NCBI GenBank assembly: GCA_017965685.1
Contig: JAGCPM010000248.1
Coordinates: 1-6,750, forward strand
Origin: Kiritimatiellia bacterium
Lineage (GTDB): Bacteria > Verrucomicrobiota > Kiritimatiellia > RFP12 > UBA1067
Length of the DNA: 6,750 nucleotides
Reading direction: 5' to 3'
Made by a program: the position numbers and the translations under genes. The notes beneath the pieces are model-generated. The model searched no databases. It had not been told where the DNA came from and saw nothing but the letters and a program-made list of their open reading frames with translations. This document shows, in pieces, positions 4,854 to 6,750 of the stretch (its first letter is position 1; each line of letters begins with the position of its first letter).

Positions 4854-6721
4854 TGGTCCTCCTTTTTGAATTTCCCAGTGGTGTCAATCTCGCCAATAAG
4901 TCTCATCCCATCGAGCGAATCGCCTACAGACGTTCCCTTTACATTGACATACCAGCCTTTGTCGTCGAGGCTTTCGCCAGAATACATGTCGAAGGAAAAA
5001 CCCGCAAGGTCATTGGACACGCCGCCCCACCCGCGAACGTATCCTTTTTCGGGTATGACAAACCAACCTCCCTCATGCTTAAGCTCCACCGTCTCGTTTT
5101 TAGTGTTTACGCGCATGTAGCGCGGATTGTTCGCGAGACCATAGCCATCAACAAGACAGTAGCAACCGTCCTTGAGCAGATAGACCCTAAACGGCCCGTA
5201 TCCGCAAGTGTCAATCAGAAGTCCTATCCGCTTGCCGGACTTGAACAACAGCCGCTTGTCGTATTCCGCGCACAGCGTCTTGGCGCGCTTGTATTCCACC
5301 GCAAACGGCAATTCGTCCGTAATCCGTCCTTTCGTCCACTGCGTGGCTTTGACGACGCTTTCCACCGACTGCGGCCTGCTTCTTATCGGCGCCTGGACGA
5401 TGGTGGCGACAACTGCGCCCTTGCAGATGATGCTGTAATTGCCATGCCGCTTGGCGTAGCGAGGAGGTGCGCATGATATGTCAACGCTTATGTCGCCAAC
5501 CTGCCCCGAAAAGAACATAGGCGTATGCATTCCCATGTACATCCACGTATCGCCAAAAGTGGGTATGCCATCGCCAATAAGGGCGGCAAGCCTCTTCATC
5601 GTTTCATTTTCTCTTGGCTGTATATTCTCGCCAAGCTCACGCTCAAAGCGGCGCAACAGCCTTTCTGCCTGCGCCTTCAGCGTCTCTTCCTCGACATCTC
5701 CGTCATACGGACGACGCAGAACGAGAGTACGTGATGGTATGCTGTTGAAGGCGACAGGATTGGATACTTTCTTCTCCGTCATGCCCTCGAAAGGCTCGCC
5801 AAGCGGAGTCCATTCGTTCTTCTGCTGCGCCATAGCAAAGTTGGTCATCGAAGACCAGTTTGCCGACTGCAGGTCAAACACCTTGTTTGTCGCGTCGAAA
5901 TCGACGTCGAAGAGCCGCTTCAGCGTCTTGCGTAGCTTTGCGGCTTCCTCATGCGCCTTTTTCTCCGCCGCTGTCAGGCCTAATGCGCCTGAGAATCTGG
6001 GACTGCGGTTTGTTACAACTGGAATGGAGAAAAGGTCTTCAGTGCGAAGAGTCTTAAATGCCGAAAGCGATACTGTACGATTCCTTTTGCCGTCAATCAT
6101 GGCATTCAACCAATAATCATAGTCAATGCCGTTCCTTTGACAGGTTGCACACCATGAATAGAACGTCATCGAATAATGATGATTCGGCTTCTTGTCGCGC
6201 TTTGAGATCTCCTCTATGCTGTTGAGCGCGTCATCTTCTGATCGGTCTTCTGAAATTCTGACGGTCATGTTCGTGCGCGTCTTGATGTCCCCGACAATAC
6301 GATCCACTAAATCGCGGCACTCTCGATTCGTCATTTTCGACTTTTCGCTGTCGGCCTCACGCCGCCCACTGCCCCAGTATAAATCAATGTGCGACAGCTG
6401 CACTTCTTCTCCGCTGAAATACAAGGCGACATTTCTGCAGCCGAAATACGGTTCTGCAAGCATGGCCTCTACGAATGCGCTTACGTTTGTCACCGTCGTC
6501 TTCGTGTCAGGATCATAGTTTGCGTATCTATGCACACGAATTGCGTCCCCGGCGATCTTTGCATACTCCGTAGATCCAATCTCCAGATCAAACGGCGAAC
6601 TGACGATGATCGTTCCGTTTTCAACACGGAACACTGTCTTGTCGTCGGTAGCTGCGGCACAAGTGCAGACCATGAGCATAGCGAATGCGGCAGTGCCCAA
6701 AGATGTCAATTTTGAAGTCAT
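4850..6721 (-). CDS. Predicted secreted protein of unknown family, 623 residues
   Basis: Residues 1-24 form a signal peptide: K4, a hydrophobic core 8-19, and an AAA cleavage site before T25. There is no proper lipobox around C19 or C21, so export to the periplasm or beyond by signal peptidase I is expected. The mature part has an early beta-rich region (28-66), a C191-x-x-C194 pair in YSWCATCQRNG, charged helices at about 252-271 and 342-365, and an aromatic, Gly-rich C-terminal half. The latter holds GDTWMYMGMHTPMFF (389-403), CGYGPFRVYLLKDGC (506-520) and GGWFVIPEKGYVRGWGG (551-567), probably beta-rich. C-x-C at 520-522 and other cysteines could form disulfides. I recognise no catalytic motif. 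The start has AAAGGAAG eight bases upstream; the promoter lies beyond the window edge. The DNA is visibly less GC-rich than the serC operon. It is co-translated with the 29-residue ORF through an ATGA overlap. Confidence 0.85.
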   Translation of the reverse strand: MTSKLTSLGTAAFAMLMVCTCAAATDDKTVFRVENGTIIVSSPFDLEIGSTEYAKIAGDAIRVHRYANYDPDTKTTVTNVSAFVEAMLAEPYFGCRNVALYFSGEEVQLSHIDLYWGSGRREADSEKSKMTNRECRDLVDRIVGDIKTRTNMTVRISEDRSEDDALNSIEEISKRDKKPNHHYSMTFYSWCATCQRNGIDYDYWLNAMIDGKRNRTVSLSAFKTLRTEDLFSIPVVTNRSPRFSGALGLTAAEKKAHEEAAKLRKTLKRLFDVDFDATNKVFDLQSANWSSMTNFAMAQQKNEWTPLGEPFEGMTEKKVSNPVAFNSIPSRTLVLRRPYDGDVEEETLKAQAERLLRRFERELGENIQPRENETMKRLAALIGDGIPTFGDTWMYMGMHTPMFFSGQVGDISVDISCAPPRYAKRHGNYSIICKGAVVATIVQAPIRSRPQSVESVVKATQWTKGRITDELPFAVEYKRAKTLCAEYDKRLLFKSGKRIGLLIDTCGYGPFRVYLLKDGCYCLVDGYGLANNPRYMRVNTKNETVELKHEGGWFVIPEKGYVRGWGGVSNDLAGFSFDMYSGESLDDKGWYVNVKGTSVGDSLDGMRLIGEIDTTGKFKKEDQ

Positions 6722-6750
6722 AAGGTTCGCTTCCTTTCTTATTTACTAAC

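Overview
The window looks like a chromosomal piece of an anaerobic, probably gut- or rumen-associated bacterium. The single-chain type of glycyl-tRNA synthetase, the GH67-like glycosidase and the GC-rich codon use fit the PVC group (Kiritimatiellota/Lentisphaerota-like). This placement is an impression from gene content, not a demonstrated assignment. Every gene I can support lies on the minus strand, so the biological order runs from high to low coordinates. I see no tRNA, rRNA, CRISPR array, insertion sequence or phage gene.

Region 1 (6750 to about 4634): a 623-residue predicted secreted protein of no recognised family (6721-4850). It is followed through an ATGA stop/start overlap by a 29-residue small membrane or signal-like protein (4853-4764). 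A clean intrinsic terminator at 4659-4634 closes this unit.

Region 2 (about 4635 to 3043): a GH67-like (alpha-glucuronidase family) gene that is damaged twice. It lacks the N-terminal domain and the first strands of the catalytic barrel, and an in-frame amber codon at 3582-3580 splits what remains into 296 and 173 residues. The truncated front still has a strong Shine-Dalgarno sequence and a good extended -10 promoter. Upstream are a 12-bp inverted repeat covering the -35 box, a second promoter-like site and a possible 28-residue leader ORF. This is the most unusual part of the window.

Region 3 (3042 to 2717): intergenic. It holds no convincing gene but has a well-formed promoter (TTGACG, 18 bp, TATACT with an extended TG) for the next operon.

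Region 4 (2716 to 1): a tightly packed operon of serC (phosphoserine aminotransferase), a 495-residue protein with one EF-hand loop and two C-terminal membrane segments, and the start of the single-chain glycyl-tRNA synthetase gene, cut by the window edge. Gaps are 4 and 10 bases. serC and glycyl-tRNA synthetase share serine/glycine metabolism loosely; the role of the EF-hand protein is unknown.
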